Program-made: the position numbers and the translations under genes | Assembly: GCA_951812305.1 (NCBI GenBank) | Contig: CATOSB010000011.1 | Span: 434,001-498,000, forward strand | DNA length: 64,000 bases | Reading direction: 5' to 3' | Origin: an uncultured Paracoccaceae bacterium | GTDB taxonomy: Bacteria; Pseudomonadota; Alphaproteobacteria; Rhodobacterales; Rhodobacteraceae | Part shown: in pieces, positions 16,761 to 25,978 of the stretch | Layout of the letters: the number at the start of each line of letters is the position of its first letter | How positions within the stretch are numbered: the stretch's first letter is position 1 | The notes under the pieces: generated by a model | Database searches by the model: none | Told to the model about the DNA's origin: nothing | The model's input: the letters and a program-made list of their open reading frames with translations, nothing else

Positions 16761-18836
16761 ATGACAACAACGTCCGAGACTGTCAGTTATGAAATCGTCG
16801 ACGATGTCGGGCTGATTTGTCTGAACAATCCGCCGGTCAACGCGTGTGGGTATTCGATGCGACGCGGTATCTTCGAAGCCGTGAAGGCGTTGGGGCCGAA
16901 GGTGCAGGCAATTGGAATCTATGGGGCGAACCGGGCTTTTATCGCAGGTGCCGACATCACAGAATTCGGCAAACCGATTGCCGAGCCGACGATGCCTGAG
17001 GTCTGTCTGGCACTGGAAAATTGTCCGGTCCCGACGGTCGCGGTAATGCATGGCCCGACGCTGGGCGGTGGTTTGGAAGTGGCAATTGCGGCGCAGGCGC
17101 GTGTGGCGCTGCCAAATCTTTTGACTGGATTCCCCGAAGTGACATTGGGCGTTCTGCCCGGGTCCGGCGGCACACAGCGGGGGCCAAGGTTGATTGGCAT
17201 CCGCGCAACACTCGATCTGGCGACAAGTGGTCGGCGGATTGGGGCGGACGAGGCTTTGTCGTTGGGACTGGTGGATCGGATTGACGAAGGCGAGCCGCGA
17301 GAGGTGGCTCTGCGGTTTGCTGAAGACGCGATCAGCGGTGCTTTGGCGACACGGCGGACGGCGGAGATCACTGTTCAGGCCGATCGCACCGCATTGACCG
17401 AATATGCCAATCGGATGCGTAAGACACAGGCCAATCTTTTTGCGCCGCACAGGATTGTTGAATGCATTGCGCTGTCGACGGGCGACTTTACCGAAGGCAT
17501 GGACCGCGAGCGGCAGGGGTTTTTCGATTGCGTCGCCAGCCCACAGCGTGCCGGATTGATCCATGCGTTTTTCGCGGAACGCGCGGTTGCGAAAATTCCG
17601 ATCGAAGATGCGATACCTCGTGACATTGGTTCAGTAGGCATCGTTGGCGGCGGCACGATGGGATCGGGGATTGCGACTGCGTGTCTTCTCGCGGGGTTGG
17701 ATGTGGTCTTGAAAGAGCAGCATCAACGCGCCTGTGACCGCGCGCTTGCGGCGATTTCCAAGAACCTCGCGGGTGCAGTGAAACGGGGTAAACTGACAGA
17801 AGACGCCCTGGCGAACATTTTAAACGGGAAGTTCAAGACGACCCTGGAATACGCGGATTTTTCAGAAACCGATCTGGTGATTGAAGCTGTGTTCGAGGAT
17901 TTGGCCGTGAAGGCGCAAGTATTGCAGCAACTAGACACCGTCGTGAAACTCGGTGGGATCATTGCGACGAATACGTCTTATCTGGATGTGGATGAATTGG
18001 CGCAGTCCACTTCCAGACCGGACAGAGTGATCGGCCTGCACTTCTTCTCTCCGGCCCATGTGATGCGATTGCTGGAAGTGGTCGTCGGCGAAAATACCGC
18101 GCCGGAGGTCGTAGTGACGGGATTCGCGCTGGCCAAGCGGTTGAAGAAGATCGCGGTGTGGTCTGGGGTTTGCGACGGATTCATTGGCAATCGGATTCTG
18201 AACCACACCCGGAAAGTAGCAGATTACATGATCATGGATGGCGCAACACCCACACAGGTGGACCGGGCGTTGAAGGATTTCGGCTTCGCGATGGGGCCAT
18301 TCTCTGTGCTGGATCTGGCCGGGCTGGATATCGGCTGGGCGGCGCGCAAACGACGTGCGCCGACGCGGCCCCCAGAAGAACGGTATGTCGAGATCGCCGA
18401 CCGGATTTGCGAGGCAGGCTGGTTCGGGCGAAAGACCGGGCGCGGGTATTACATTTATGGCGATGGCGATCCGGTGGAAAACCCCGATGTATTTCGGATA
18501 ATCGAAGAAGAGCGCTCCAATGCGGGAATTGCACCGAGGAAACTGTCCGATGAAGAAATCGTCACCCGCTACTTGACCGCAATGGCGTCAGAAGCCGCGC
18601 GGGTCGTTGCAGACGGCGTTGCGTTGCGCCCGATTGATGTCGATGCGGTTGAACTATTTGGCTATGGCTTTCCACGACATCACGGCGGCCCGCTACATTA
18701 TGCCGATCAGGTCGGGATAAAGACCTTGATCGCACGGATCGAGGAATTCGCGACTGAGGATGCGTATTACTGGCAGGTTCCGGAATTGCTGCGCGACATG
18801 GTCGAACAGGATCAGGTATTCGCAGATTTCAACTGA
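16761..18836 (+). CDS. Bifunctional enoyl-CoA hydratase / 3-hydroxyacyl-CoA dehydrogenase (FadJ-like)
   Basis: This 691-residue beta-oxidation fusion enzyme has an N-terminal crotonase domain (about residues 8-190) with IYGANRAFIAGADITEF and GGGLEVAIAAQARVA, followed by GSGGTQRGPRLIG. A 3-hydroxyacyl-CoA dehydrogenase NAD domain begins near residue 290 (VGIVGGGTMGSGIATACLLAG), with the catalytic His in GLHFFSPAHVMRLLEVV. Two C-terminal dehydrogenase repeats follow (CDGFIGNRIL; GYGFPRHHGGPLHYAD). The ATG at 16761, with AAAGGAAC upstream, overlaps the acyl-CoA synthetase stop. The IS66 copy upstream may have cut it off from its original promoter. Confidence 0.93.
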   Translation: MTTTSETVSYEIVDDVGLICLNNPPVNACGYSMRRGIFEAVKALGPKVQAIGIYGANRAFIAGADITEFGKPIAEPTMPEVCLALENCPVPTVAVMHGPTLGGGLEVAIAAQARVALPNLLTGFPEVTLGVLPGSGGTQRGPRLIGIRATLDLATSGRRIGADEALSLGLVDRIDEGEPREVALRFAEDAISGALATRRTAEITVQADRTALTEYANRMRKTQANLFAPHRIVECIALSTGDFTEGMDRERQGFFDCVASPQRAGLIHAFFAERAVAKIPIEDAIPRDIGSVGIVGGGTMGSGIATACLLAGLDVVLKEQHQRACDRALAAISKNLAGAVKRGKLTEDALANILNGKFKTTLEYADFSETDLVIEAVFEDLAVKAQVLQQLDTVVKLGGIIATNTSYLDVDELAQSTSRPDRVIGLHFFSPAHVMRLLEVVVGENTAPEVVVTGFALAKRLKKIAVWSGVCDGFIGNRILNHTRKVADYMIMDGATPTQVDRALKDFGFAMGPFSVLDLAGLDIGWAARKRRAPTRPPEERYVEIADRICEAGWFGRKTGRGYYIYGDGDPVENPDVFRIIEEERSNAGIAPRKLSDEEIVTRYLTAMASEAARVVADGVALRPIDVDAVELFGYGFPRHHGGPLHYADQVGIKTLIARIEEFATEDAYYWQVPELLRDMVEQDQVFADFN

Positions 18837-18851
18837 GGTTCCCGGACGGGT

Positions 18852-20282
18852 TTAGCCTTTCGACAAGGCCCGGAACCCGAATTGCATATAGTCGCGCTGA
18901 TAGGCGGATCGAACGACATCTTCGATTTCGTCTTCGTAGACATCTTCAAGGCGAAATGGTCCGGTGGAGATATCAGGCGGCTCCCCCGGCGACGTGAGTC
19001 CGACTTGCGCGGCTAGTTGCTCCAAACCTTGCGCCAAATCGTTTTCGCGCAGCACCATATCGGGCACTTGAACCCCGCTTAGGCCAAGCAAAACTTCTGT
19101 TTGCGAGGCCCAGCTTGCATCAACACGAAGGCTCGTTTGACCATTCAGGTTACCCTGCACGAACTTCGCAAACGACAGGAAAGCCGCGCGGTGGTCATCA
19201 ACGCTCCACCCATTACCAGTCCAAGCCTCTGGCACGGGGAGTTTGTAATTCTTTCGCAACGCCGCGCGCATATCCACATATGTGTCCGGCCCAGCGCCGA
19301 GAATGTAGTCGCAAAATGTCCTGTGCAGGCGATGGACCGGGTGGGTGATCACGGAAAAGCAGCGATGACCCGGATGCTGACGTTTCCATTTGCGCAACGC
19401 CTTGCGGTCGAATTCACGGATGAGGTCTGCGTCCTCGGTACCATCAAGCGACGTCAGCCACGCGCAGATACGCGCGCCCGGTCCGCCCTTGATCGGTTGA
19501 TACAACAACGGCGCCTCCGCAGCGGCGATGTATTGCGGCACCATTGGCGCGCGGCGGGGTTCAAAATTCGGGGTGCGGTTGAGGTTGAATCGATCAAGCC
19601 TTGCAAGCGCACGCTCCATCTCATCGAAGTTCTCGACTTTTTCCGAAAGCGGCGCGGGGTTTTGCACCTTGGTCTTTTTGCTCGCGCGCGATTTCTGGTG
19701 ATCGACGCCTAGGAATGCGGCCAATCCGTCCAATATTTCGATATCGCGGACATCCTCATAGGCAATATAGAAAGCTGTCTGCCCAGTTACCTGAAGCCCA
19801 TGCATCAGCTTGCGTTGAAAGGACTGCAGGTCTTCCAGATGTTCTTCGAACTCTGCGGACTCAAAGGTAATTTTCGCAGTCTTTGCATTTTTTAGATCGT
19901 TCAAGCGCCACTGGCCGGTGGTCGCGGCAATTTTGCGCGATACGTAGCTTTCGACAGGATTTCGTGTCAGGATGATCTTGCCGCAGCGACGGTCATTCAG
20001 TGATTTTTCCAGAACGCGCGGGTCGTGATCATGAAAAAATCGAAAGCCGGGCAATCCATCTGTCTGAATGCGCATCTGATCCAACAGCACATCGGGATTT
20101 GCCTCTCGCGATGCGAGAGTAACGCCAAGCAGATCGGACTTTTTCGGCCCGCCAATGAAGACCGGATTAAAGGCTTCGCCGTAACATTTCAGCCCCGGAT
20201 ATTCATTGACGTTCTCTTCCAGAAAATTTGATCCGGTGCGCATTTCTGCGTAGATCACGAAATAATCGAATTGTCCGCTCAT
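18852..20282 (-). CDS. Sulfotransferase family protein (NodH-like), two-part
   Basis: The 476-residue protein transfers sulfate from PAPS to an unknown acceptor, probably a cell-surface glycan. The N-terminal half (about 1-210) has the 5'-phosphosulfate loop AEMRTGSNFLEENV, the context GEAFNPVFIGG and a 3'-phosphate-binding segment ILTRNPVESYVSRKIA. The C-terminal half (about 215-476) has a second sulfotransferase-like segment FSVITHPVHRLHRTFCDYIL and resembles a sulfotransferase-2 domain, but I see no clear second PAPS loop. The start lies 4 bp from the branching glycosyltransferase stop, so the genes share a transcript. CysQ (31963-32760) would remove the PAP by-product. Confidence 0.75.
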   Translation of the reverse strand: MSGQFDYFVIYAEMRTGSNFLEENVNEYPGLKCYGEAFNPVFIGGPKKSDLLGVTLASREANPDVLLDQMRIQTDGLPGFRFFHDHDPRVLEKSLNDRRCGKIILTRNPVESYVSRKIAATTGQWRLNDLKNAKTAKITFESAEFEEHLEDLQSFQRKLMHGLQVTGQTAFYIAYEDVRDIEILDGLAAFLGVDHQKSRASKKTKVQNPAPLSEKVENFDEMERALARLDRFNLNRTPNFEPRRAPMVPQYIAAAEAPLLYQPIKGGPGARICAWLTSLDGTEDADLIREFDRKALRKWKRQHPGHRCFSVITHPVHRLHRTFCDYILGAGPDTYVDMRAALRKNYKLPVPEAWTGNGWSVDDHRAAFLSFAKFVQGNLNGQTSLRVDASWASQTEVLLGLSGVQVPDMVLRENDLAQGLEQLAAQVGLTSPGEPPDISTGPFRLEDVYEDEIEDVVRSAYQRDYMQFGFRALSKG

Positions 20283-20285
20283 GCG

Positions 20286-21986
20286 TTAATTCTTTACCAG
20301 ATACGGTTTGCGTTGAGATGCCGGGCGATCCGGGCCACTGTCAGAAGACGCAAAATCACCCATCAGATGCGGATGCATTCCCTGGTTCTTCAGGTTTTGC
20401 AGGAACTGGCCAAAGCCATTCAGATCCACCATGCGCGGTGCCTCGGTCAATCGCCGATGGTTGCGCGGACCCACCTCGTCGATGATGGATTGCAACGGCT
20501 CCATCGGGCTGTCGACAAAATCGGCCATCGTCCAGATACGCACCCGGGCCTTGGCGTGGCTGTTGCGGAGTGCGTCAAGAAATTCGGTCTCGATCTTCTG
20601 AAGTCGCGCGGCCTCTTTGCGGATTTCAGAAAAATTCTGGTTTGAATGAAACAACGGCACGGCCCATGTGCCCGAAATAACAGAAATCTGCGCGTTTGAA
20701 TCGGTCGACATGTACCAGTTGATCTTTTGCGTGTCCCGGGGCGACAACATAAAGCACTGCCGTTCACCGCGCGTATTCCAAACAAGGTTTCGCAAGAAAG
20801 CTGTCGGATTGTAGTCGCGCAACGCGGCACTGTCGCTTAGCGCGCCATTGAATACCTTCTGGCCGCCATGAAAGTTCACCCGACCCGGTGCGAACAGCTC
20901 GCCATGAACGCGGGCATTTACGACCTTGCCCAGCCACTCTTCGAAATCTTCGAACAGGTCGCTGAATCCCTGAAACACTGAATAGGGCGCGCAGGTCTTG
21001 CCGTTTTCCCAACCGTCATAAGGAAAGCGGCTTTGCATGACCAATCCTGCTCGCCCGCGGGTTCGTCGTTCAACGGCCTTGGCGAAGATGCGGTCGATCT
21101 TGCCGGGGTCAGGCTCTGTGCGACCGAGCGATTCTGCATCGCTGCCCAAAAATGTGTTGTAGAGCCGGTTCGCGCGCGGCCAGATTTTGCGCGCCACGAA
21201 GCAATTTGAACGGCGCAGCAATTGCAGGTGGTCGTCATAGAAAATGTGCGGTTTACCCTGGAAGTCGAATTTGGAAAGCGTCAGCGACCGGCTTTCGATA
21301 TTTGACGAGTAAAGGCGCACCAGCGTCTGATAATAGCTTTCGTCCGGGATCCAGACGCGTCGGAAATAGCGGTCATAGTACTTGCGGTCCGGGTCCTCAA
21401 GGATGGCCGACAATGTCTGGCGTGTCAGACACCACCATTGGCTTCCCAGATGTGGCACGAGCCCCTCCGGGATGCGACGCTTGTAGCGCAGGCGACGCTG
21501 CAGGCGGACATAACGATCAAACAGATAGCGCTGTTTTTTCCAAGAAAACGGAAAGCGCAAGGTGAAGCGTTCGGAATCCAGCCCGCCAACCGTCCACGGG
21601 ACGTCCTCTGTGGTCACGGACTCGATGAAATTGGTGAGTGGGCGGTCTTCAAGATATTGCTTCAACTCTTCGACCGGGCGCAGCGGAAGACACGAACCAC
21701 TGGCCAGAAATACGTGCCGCACCTCTGGAAAGTCGTGCAACATCAATTCTGATGCGGACTGGCTTGCGGCCACGAGGCTCCAAGTGCCCCACTCGCACCG
21801 ATGACGCTTGGAAAAGCGAACATTTTTCAAATCAGACAGTTGGTCCGCAAAACCCGCCAGCGCACGGGATTTCACCTGTTTGTCGACGTGAATCACAACA
21901 GGGCAACCATGCCTCGACCAATGCCGTGCGACTTGTTCGGCGCGGTCCAGCGCCTCGTGCACCAGCATGACAATGCCGACCGTCAT
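20286..21986 (-). CDS. Core-2/I-branching beta-1,6-N-acetylglucosaminyltransferase-like protein
   Basis: The N-terminal part (about residues 1-260) matches the GT14-type branching-enzyme family: GIVMLVHEALDRAEQVARHWSRHG and VVIHVDKQVKSRAL, then FLASGSCLPLRPVEEL, SQWWCLTRQTLSAIL and IPDESYYQTLV. About 300 further residues form a C-terminal domain seen in roseobacters in this context; I cannot assign it a function. The total is 566 residues. It is expected to act in the cytoplasm on an envelope glycan. It overlaps the interrupted glycosyltransferase upstream by 4 bp (ATGA) and is followed by the sulfotransferase. The upstream IS66 insertion may be polar on both. Confidence 0.8.
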   Translation of the reverse strand: MTVGIVMLVHEALDRAEQVARHWSRHGCPVVIHVDKQVKSRALAGFADQLSDLKNVRFSKRHRCEWGTWSLVAASQSASELMLHDFPEVRHVFLASGSCLPLRPVEELKQYLEDRPLTNFIESVTTEDVPWTVGGLDSERFTLRFPFSWKKQRYLFDRYVRLQRRLRYKRRIPEGLVPHLGSQWWCLTRQTLSAILEDPDRKYYDRYFRRVWIPDESYYQTLVRLYSSNIESRSLTLSKFDFQGKPHIFYDDHLQLLRRSNCFVARKIWPRANRLYNTFLGSDAESLGRTEPDPGKIDRIFAKAVERRTRGRAGLVMQSRFPYDGWENGKTCAPYSVFQGFSDLFEDFEEWLGKVVNARVHGELFAPGRVNFHGGQKVFNGALSDSAALRDYNPTAFLRNLVWNTRGERQCFMLSPRDTQKINWYMSTDSNAQISVISGTWAVPLFHSNQNFSEIRKEAARLQKIETEFLDALRNSHAKARVRIWTMADFVDSPMEPLQSIIDEVGPRNHRRLTEAPRMVDLNGFGQFLQNLKNQGMHPHLMGDFASSDSGPDRPASQRKPYLVKN

Positions 21987-22664
21987 GCCCAGTTTCCTTT
22001 GGACATCAGGCCCAGAATTTCAAGCTGTCGCCAATTGATGTACTTTTCGGACCACTTGCACCAAAGATCCGGGTTATCCTTCAGGTGCCGGTGGTATGCC
22101 TTGTACTCATGGCTGGCTGCATAATGTTGCTTGCGATCCAGTTCCTCCGCAGCCTTGACGCCGAAAGTGTCCAGAAACTTCGCGTGCAAGAGAATGCCAC
22201 TCGCCTTTTCGCCACCCCATTCATCGTAAACCTGATTCAATCCGCGTGGCAGCACCATGTGGGTCGAACTGACATAGGCATAGTCTCGGTCCCATTTGAC
22301 AAGCGGGATTTTGTTCAGTGCCGGTGCCCGTTCGGGGTTGTCGTGAAAAAATGCCCGCGCCCGCGGACCGCCCTGAATCCACAGATTGCCAAATTTTTTG
22401 TTCTTATTGATCGCGTAGTTGCCGCTGTCGAACCAATTGGCGATTTCGATTGGATCCTGACCCTCGCGATAGGGAAAGGCGTCAATGGGTCCCTTCGGGT
22501 ACATGTCCAACAGCATAGCACTGAAAGATTTGATCGAGGATGCGTCTAGCCAATCCGTCAGCGCCCGGATTGGCCTTGTATCGCAGAATGGGTAAATCAG
22601 GAATTCATCGACATCAATCACAAGCGACCAATGCCCGTGCGCATATTTAGATTGCAGCCAATTC

Positions 22665-24265
22665 GTAACTCCCAAGCACCCTGTCCGATAGGGTTGCGGG
22701 GTTTTGTTCCGTCAGAGCCGTGCGATGATCTGAGGTGGTGACAGGGTCAGGATTTCCAGGATGTTGAACCGGTGTTTTCTGGCCGTCGAGATGACGGACC
22801 TGATGTCGGCGAAGACCCGCGCGCCCTCGAGGGTGCGGAAGGTGCCCGAGATTTTCATGCGCAGCTTCATCATGCGCAGGTCCTGTTCGGCCTGATTGTT
22901 TGTGAATGGGACCGCGAAGTCGGCGATGAATCGCAAAACGTCATCGCGGTAGTCACGCAGGCGGAGGAGCAGGTTGTGGCCTGGCCGCCTGGCTTTTCGG
23001 CCGCGGGTGCCGGGGCTTTTGGCCAGCGGGGGCCGGCGTTCGTGGAAGGCGAGCCCCTTGGCGAGGATCGCCATGTATCTGGTGACGATACCCTGGCGAA
23101 CCAGTTCCGGGAGTTCGGTCTCGCCTTGATCCTGAGCCGCGCATCTGAGCTGATTGGCGCTATGAAGCACTGCGCTCATCTCCGTCGCCCAAGGCTCTTT
23201 TTCGATCTCTTCGATGGCCTTGAGTTCGCGCAAGTGATGCGCCCCGCAGAGGGCGTGGGCGTCCACTCCGCTCATATGGGCGTAGTAGGGTTTCCAGTGA
23301 TCATGAATGATCGTCCCGCCGGTCAGGAAGGTTGGAACAGCACCGCGTTTGGCGCTGATGCGGTAATGGGTGAAGGCGGTATCGCAGATCGTGTGCAGCC
23401 AGTGCAGCTTGCCGGCAACACGAAGTCCGGTCTCGTCCAGATGCCGAACGCCGCCTTCGGCAAGCCGGGCGAGAATGTGTTCAACCACGACACCCATCTT
23501 ATTTGCCGCGCCGCGCGTCCAGTTGGTCACGCTGGCCGCGCACAAGCTGGTGGCCCCAAACAGGTCGCGCATAAGCTGGCAGACCCGATCCTCGGGTATC
23601 AGCTGCTGAACATTGCAATAGACCGCCACTGCCCGCATGCGCGTGCCATATTGCACATGCGCGGCCACGCCATCGGGAAAGCCAGCCGTCGTCGTGGCTC
23701 GACAATGGTCGCAACAATAAACCGCCGCCTGATGCTCGGTGACCTCCAGGCGTGGCGCAGGCAAGTCGAACACCTGACGCTTCTCGATCCCTTTCACCAT
23801 CTCCGCCGTCAGGGCGCTCTGACAGGCGCTGCAATGCGTCGCCTCATGCCGTTCGACAAAGTCGGGTGTTGACGTCTGGCGCAGGGTGTCGCCCCGGTGG
23901 CCAACTTGGCCGCCACTTTTCTTTCCGGATTTGCCACGCAGGCTGCGCGGGGCTGGCTTCTTCAGGCCATCACTTGAAGGGGGCTTGCTGCTATTGCTGC
24001 TGTTCTTGGCCAACTGTCGGCGCAGGTCCGTGATCTCTTCCGCCATGCTCGCCAACGCAGCTTCAAGCTCAGCGATCCGACGCAGAGCCGTGGCGAGAAG
24101 TTGTTCAAGGGCGGCAACCTGATCCATCCCACCACTGATTCAGAGAAATCAACCCGGCGCCACAGAATTCAGACAAGAAAGAAAAAAAACACGCGCAAAA
24201 TGGCAAATTCGACTCACCATAAAACTGACAATAACACTCAAACGTGGGGGGTGCTTGGGAGTTAC
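22665..24265 (-). mobile_element. IS66-family element (ISBst12-like), copy 2
   Basis: The element is 1601 bp with the same 17-bp terminal repeats as copy 1. It is flanked by 8-bp repeats GCCAATTC at 22657-22664 and 24266-24273. Its poly-T tract upstream of the transposase has 8 T (poly-A on the + strand near 24182). It is in the same orientation as copy 3, 11.15 kb away. Confidence 0.97.
22712..24127 (-). CDS. tnpC: IS66-family transposase (copy 2)
   Basis: This intact 471-residue transposase has the same domain order as copy 1. It differs from the other three copies by one residue, reading FHERRPPLAK instead of FHERQPPLAK, in the basic segment before the final catalytic Glu. The start codon is overlapped by a reading frame that enters from the left end of the element and stops shortly after the ATG. 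Confidence 0.96.
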   Translation of the reverse strand: MDQVAALEQLLATALRRIAELEAALASMAEEITDLRRQLAKNSSNSSKPPSSDGLKKPAPRSLRGKSGKKSGGQVGHRGDTLRQTSTPDFVERHEATHCSACQSALTAEMVKGIEKRQVFDLPAPRLEVTEHQAAVYCCDHCRATTTAGFPDGVAAHVQYGTRMRAVAVYCNVQQLIPEDRVCQLMRDLFGATSLCAASVTNWTRGAANKMGVVVEHILARLAEGGVRHLDETGLRVAGKLHWLHTICDTAFTHYRISAKRGAVPTFLTGGTIIHDHWKPYYAHMSGVDAHALCGAHHLRELKAIEEIEKEPWATEMSAVLHSANQLRCAAQDQGETELPELVRQGIVTRYMAILAKGLAFHERRPPLAKSPGTRGRKARRPGHNLLLRLRDYRDDVLRFIADFAVPFTNNQAEQDLRMMKLRMKISGTFRTLEGARVFADIRSVISTARKHRFNILEILTLSPPQIIARL

Positions 24266-24647
24266 GCCAATTCAACCAATCCACACCGAACCTTGCGCGC
24301 TTGTAGCTTTTGGTGGTTGACCAGACAGAAACGTCTTTTTGATCCTGTAGGTATTCGCGGCTACCGTCGTCTGAGCCATTGTCCACGATCAGGAAATGGT
24401 TAACCCCCATGTCACGATAGTAATTCAGGAAGTATTCAAGGCGGATCTTCTCGTTCCTCAGTGTCGAGAAGATCAGAATGTCATCGGGGCGGATGTTTCC
24501 GGTTCGATCAGCAACAACCGAGAGGTCACGACGCTTGCGAAATGCGCGGATACGCCAGCGTTTACGCTGCAACCGCAGCCTGTATGACCTAATTGCGCCC
24601 ATCGTTTTCCCGGCGAGACCATTGGACCGAAACCCAAATTGCCTCTA

Positions 24648-25886
24648 TCACGCGCTCTTTAAAACAGTGTTGAAGTGATCTGCCCAAGTTGGCGGCGCGA
24701 ATTTTTCCGAACCTTTCCCATTGCCCGTCTGCCCTAAGTTCTGTCCCGCTAGCTGCAGGATCGATTGTTTCCATAAATACATATCGTTTACGGGTGCGTA
24801 AATGGGGAAGTCCGCGAGATTTTCCCGCAATACCGGCAGATCCGAACAGATTACCGGAACGTTAAGCGCCAATGCCTCCATTGGCGGCAATCCAAACCCC
24901 TCCGCGAAGGTCGGGAATAGTAACCCCGAGGAGCCCGTCAGAAGTGCGCCACGAGCGCCATCGCCGAGATCGTTCACTTCGAATACCTGCCGCCCCATCA
25001 TCGGTGATCCGTCCAGGCGATTGAATACTTGCGAATTCTCCCAACCACGTGCGCCGGCGATCACAAGCCTTGGAATATCAGCGACCTTAAGCTCGCGGAT
25101 AAGTTGCGCCCATATGTCTAACAAGAAACTGTGATTTTTCCGGGGCTCAATTGTTCCAAGCGCTACAAAATAGGGGGATTTCAGCGCGCGAAGTGATTCC
25201 GATAATTCCCCGAAATCGACCGTGGGAGAGGTAACACCAATGGGTGCCACAACAGATGCGGGCTGTGGAAGCGACCAATTTCTGGCCCACAACCGCACGG
25301 CCTTTTCTGTTTCCCGAGAAATACAAATTACCCTCTTCGTCGAACCGAGCACGGCGTGAAGTTTCTCTTCAAACCGAGAAACGGTCCCTGCCCTCTGATA
25401 TTCCGGAAAGTCGAGAGGGATGGTATCATGGACAAGTACCGAAACGTCACCGACTGATTGCCAAGCCGCCATTACATTTTCGTCAAGGTTGCTGTGCCCG
25501 ACATTGAAATAAGTGGTTCCCTGCGGAACATGTCGTGCGAGCATTTTGGAAACGTCATTTCTGAGACACCGGGCAAGCGATTGTCGACGCATCGTTGCCT
25601 CAGCGCGCCTCTTCAACGGATGCGCACGTCGGCGCATTACCCCAAGAATGCTATCTCTTCCCCAATATTCTGCGCCGGCCAACTGCGCGGCAGCGTTTCG
25701 AGATTGATCCGGACCAACCAACAGATATCCCGTCCAGGTCTTCAAAAACAGGTAACAAGGTACGTCCTCTTCAATGAAGTGCTTCAAATAAGCCAGTTCC
25801 ACCCGGTCGATACCTGTGAACACAGTACGGCCTTGTCGCGACACCAATCTTGTCACGTCGAGACAGCGGGCTGGTGGGTTATTCAC
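24648..25886 (-). CDS. GT4-family glycosyltransferase
   Basis: This 412-residue retaining glycosyltransferase of the GT-B fold begins ARCLDVTRLVSRQGRTVFTGIDRVELAYLKHF. The C-terminal nucleotide-sugar domain has YFVALGTIEPRKNHSFLLDIW, LVIAGARGWENS and GLLFPTFAEGFGLPPMEALALNVPVICSDLPVLREN, the EGFGLPPxEA motif of the family. A GTG at 25886 with GGAAG upstream is favoured; a TTG five codons earlier overlaps that ribosome site. It is followed after about 45 bp by the interrupted family-2 glycosyltransferase. The donor and acceptor sugars are unknown. Confidence 0.85.
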   Translation of the reverse strand: MNNPPARCLDVTRLVSRQGRTVFTGIDRVELAYLKHFIEEDVPCYLFLKTWTGYLLVGPDQSRNAAAQLAGAEYWGRDSILGVMRRRAHPLKRRAEATMRRQSLARCLRNDVSKMLARHVPQGTTYFNVGHSNLDENVMAAWQSVGDVSVLVHDTIPLDFPEYQRAGTVSRFEEKLHAVLGSTKRVICISRETEKAVRLWARNWSLPQPASVVAPIGVTSPTVDFGELSESLRALKSPYFVALGTIEPRKNHSFLLDIWAQLIRELKVADIPRLVIAGARGWENSQVFNRLDGSPMMGRQVFEVNDLGDGARGALLTGSSGLLFPTFAEGFGLPPMEALALNVPVICSDLPVLRENLADFPIYAPVNDMYLWKQSILQLAGQNLGQTGNGKGSEKFAPPTWADHFNTVLKSA

Positions 25887-25978
25887 ACCAACTTCCTTCA
25901 AAATGCGCGGTAATTCGATTGCGGTGAATTACGTAACAGAAAATGCGAACCCGCCCCGCCTGCCGAGGGGTTTGAACC

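Larger units (their letters stand above)
13726..16764 (+). pseudogene. Acyl-CoA synthetase (AMP-binding), split by IS66 element
   Basis: This is an AMP-forming acyl-CoA synthetase cut into two pieces. The 5' part (13726-14720) has the ATP loop MYTTGTTSAPKGVMLTHRN and the NGYGITEAAPT motif. The 3' part (16329-16764) has GDLGRLEDG, GRKKELIIRSGFNVFPPEIE and the catalytic-Lys region PTAPTGKILKHKL. Removing 14721-16320 and one ATGAAAGG duplication restores 476 continuous codons (..GPGVMKGYYRDPEA..), a normal family length. The left piece now stops at once in the element (GGG TAA). Its last 4 bp overlap the FadJ-like gene, so it once led that operon. The preferred acyl group is unknown. Confidence 0.95.
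21983..24602 (-). pseudogene. Family-2 glycosyltransferase, split by IS66 element
   Basis: The 5' part (24602-24266) encodes DILIFSTLRNEKIRLEYFLNYYRDMGVNHFLIVDNGSDDGS, the N-terminal fold of the Glyco_tranf_2_4 type with its DNGSDD motif. The 3' part (22656-21983) continues HWSLVIDVDEFLIYP, the DxDEF catalytic region, through to the end. Deleting 22665-24265 and one GCCAATTC repeat gives 336 uninterrupted codons. The ATG at 24602 has GGGAAA upstream. As it stands, the 5' fragment runs in frame into the element and gains about 55 foreign residues. It lies between GT4 and branching-enzyme genes of the polysaccharide locus. Confidence 0.93.

Noticed and set aside
22772..23872. A 366-codon open frame antisense to the IS66 transposase, present in all four IS66 copies.
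   Set aside because: It is opposite a clearly functional DDE transposase gene. Its composition follows the high-GC codon bias of the real gene, and it has no recognisable protein features.
14721..24265. IS66 copies 1 and 2 as the ends of an inverted-repeat composite transposon.
   Set aside because: Each copy has its own different 8-bp duplication (ATGAAAGG and GCCAATTC), so they inserted independently. The same applies to copies 2 and 3.
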